From the NCBI GenBank assembly GCA_003427395.1, contig BFEA01000138.1, positions 953,833-983,537 of the forward strand: DNA of 29,705 nt, in the 5' to 3' direction. Under the pieces are notes generated by a model. It saw only the letters and a list, made by a program, of their open reading frames with translations, did no database searches and was not told the DNA's origin. The translations under genes and the position numbers were made by a program. The DNA is from Chara braunii (lineage: Eukaryota; Streptophyta; Charophyceae; Charales; Characeae). Numbering within the stretch: position 1 is the first letter of the stretch; every line of letters begins with the position of its first letter. Below, piece by piece: positions 28,390 to 29,705 of this stretch.

Positions 28390-28747
28390 GACAGTGGAAG
28401 GGTTTGCTAGGGGTTCCGAGGGTTTTGAACATTTGTAGGCAGTGCTAAAAACCCGATAGGACCGGGGGGTCCTCCCCCAACTGGAACCGGACCGGTCCTA
28501 CCTTCCCCCCCGGTTGGCTGTAGCGCATCTTTTTTTTTTTTCTTTTTTCTTTTCTTCTTTTTTTCTTTTTTCTTTTTTTTCTTTTTTTTTTTAGCCCATG
28601 GTGTTGTTGAGGCCAAGGACTAGACCCACAGTGATTGCTGGCAGCGGGAGCCGGTGGTTGTCCTGACAGGATAGGCCACCTTCCCTACCCTTCCCCACGT
28701 TAATGCTCCCAGCGCACCCCCTATCCCTACTATCCTACCTCAGTGTC
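28390..28747. other. Non-coding stretch with poly-pyrimidine tract
   Basis: Includes a near-palindromic GGACCGG/CCGGTCC segment (28460-28500) and an interrupted T-rich tract at 28529-28592. No gene is recognised. Confidence 0.5.
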
Positions 28748-29050
28748 AGGACCATCGCCCTACCAGTATCGAGGGCAGTCACCGGACAGCAGTGACAAGC
28801 ACCCCCTAACACTATAACCCCCACCCTTCTTTTCAAAGTTTTTGGGTGGGAAGCACCGTCCCTACCCTGCCACTAACACCCCAGTGTGACCAGCACTCAG
28901 GACCATCACCCTACCAGCATGGAGGGGAAATTGGACGAAGCATCCCCTAACACTACAACCCCTACCCCCTTTTTCAAAGTTTTTGGGTGGGAAGTACCGT
29001 CCCTACCCTGCCACTAACACCCCCAGCCCCCTCTTCAAAGTTCTTGGGCA
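28748..29050. repeat. Tandem repeat, about 145-bp unit, just over two copies
   Basis: AGGACCATC-CCCTACCAG at 28748 and 28899, CACTA-AACCCC-ACCC near 28811 and 28950, and TTTGGGTGGGAAG at 28841 and 28982 recur at 141-151 bp spacing. A third partial copy (CCACTAACACC, TTCAAAGTT-TTGGG) runs to about 29050. Confidence 0.85.
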
Positions 29051-29705
29051 GAACGTCAACGTTTGCAGAAAGCCAGGAACGTTGTTGTCAATGTCTGCTG
29101 AAGCCCGTGCTGAAACTCCACCACTAACACCCTCACCATAAACCCCCCAACCCCCGACCCTCAACCCCATAAATACCCCCCCCTCCAACCCCCCAACCCC
29201 CCAAATGTTGCATACCGTATAGGTGCAGACCAGAACAAGAACCGACCTTTCAATACAAAGTATAAAATAGCACAGCGGAAGACTTAGATACCAATGATCC
29301 GAACAATCAATATTGCAATGCAGCCCCAAACATACATCATCCTCATCATTCCATGGTGTGAAGGGGTCTGGCGCTTCACACAGGAAGACTGCGCCAGTCC
29401 CAACCATACACAGACGAAGAAGATGGGGTTTAGACGAAAAAGAGGGGAAGATGGGAATGTCGTCAACACCAAGTGTTCAGCACAGGCCCAAATAGTCCCT
29501 CGTCGAAATGTCTGAATCCCAAGGTTGAGTCTGGATCCAATGTCGTCAAGTCTCAAGTCACAACTCGCTCTCTCTCTCGGTAGTAACCTGCTGATACTGA
29601 GAAGTCAGGTGGGAGAGGGGAAGAAGAGATGGTGGACATAGGGGAGGAAGAAGAAGAACTCTCTCTCTCTCTCTCTGTGTCCAGTACTAACCTGTGAAGT
29701 TGGCG
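29051..29705. other. C-rich and unassigned right flank with CT microsatellite
   Basis: 29130-29208 is almost pure C and A with runs of four to eight C. The rest shows no recognised gene; open frames on both strands near 29284-29556 overlap each other and have no known domain. A (CT)n tract lies at 29659-29676. Confidence 0.5.

Noticed and set aside
29270-29320. Minus-strand TTGGTATCTAAG preceded by CA, resembling an LTR end plus tRNA-Met primer binding site
   Set aside because: Only the first seven bases match the usual TGGTATCAGAGC site, and there is no partner LTR, polypurine tract or gag/pol in the window.

Overview
The window looks like intergenic DNA from a large, repeat-rich eukaryotic nuclear genome. 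I see no bacterial or viral gene organisation, no tRNA or rRNA, and no host gene I can name. It is a nest of L1-type non-LTR retrotransposons (LINEs), small DNA transposons (MITEs), microsatellites and minisatellites. The LINE proteins have an ORF1 with a DUF4283-like domain, an APE endonuclease, a reverse transcriptase and a CCHC zinc-binding (zf-RVT type) C-terminus. That combination is typical of the green lineage. A charophyte alga such as Chara is my best guess, but this is inference and was not checked.

Layout. 1-2528: CT and CA microsatellites and a pyrimidine-biased minisatellite, with one short LINE 3' tail inserted at 1437. 2529-4015: LINE B, a + strand reverse transcriptase relic. 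4016-7334: no recognised gene; three small MITE-like elements with ends resembling ACCACCAGTACTT, then three consecutive hairpins. 7505-16790: LINE A on the minus strand, nearly complete: 3' tail, ORF2 (13255 down to 8072) and ORF1 (16790 down to 13482). It is broken by an 8-bp-TSD MITE in ORF1, a second LINE tail in ORF2, a 485-base gap and a library-adaptor artefact. 16791-20407: GA-skewed GATCGGGG-rich repeat, interrupted by LINE tail 4 and a GC-rich element with TTCCAGAC motifs. 20408-22960: LINE E (+), with LINE D (-) inserted in its 3' UTR between 8-bp target site duplications. 22906-24310: a possible exon-like ORF and a foldback element containing GT and GA microsatellites. 24310-28389: LINE C (+), 5' truncated, with a 409-codon open C-terminal region and a 3' hairpin tail. 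28390-29705: T-rich, C-rich and tandem-repeat DNA.

The LINEs share a conserved 3' terminal block of about 110-140 bp: a 54-bp segment, then a hairpin, then poly(A). Short orphan copies of this block account for most of the dispersed repeats. The reading frames are dead through scattered nonsense changes, mostly explicable as C-to-T or G-to-A transitions, plus a few frameshifts, so these are relatively young copies. The best candidates for something undescribed are the LINE family itself (very long ORF1 with an unassigned C-terminal domain, conserved 3' hairpin) and the GC-ended MITE in its ORF1. Two apparently striking structures are assembly or library artefacts: the triplicated 84-mer at 11671-11998 and the duplicated block at 7335-7528.
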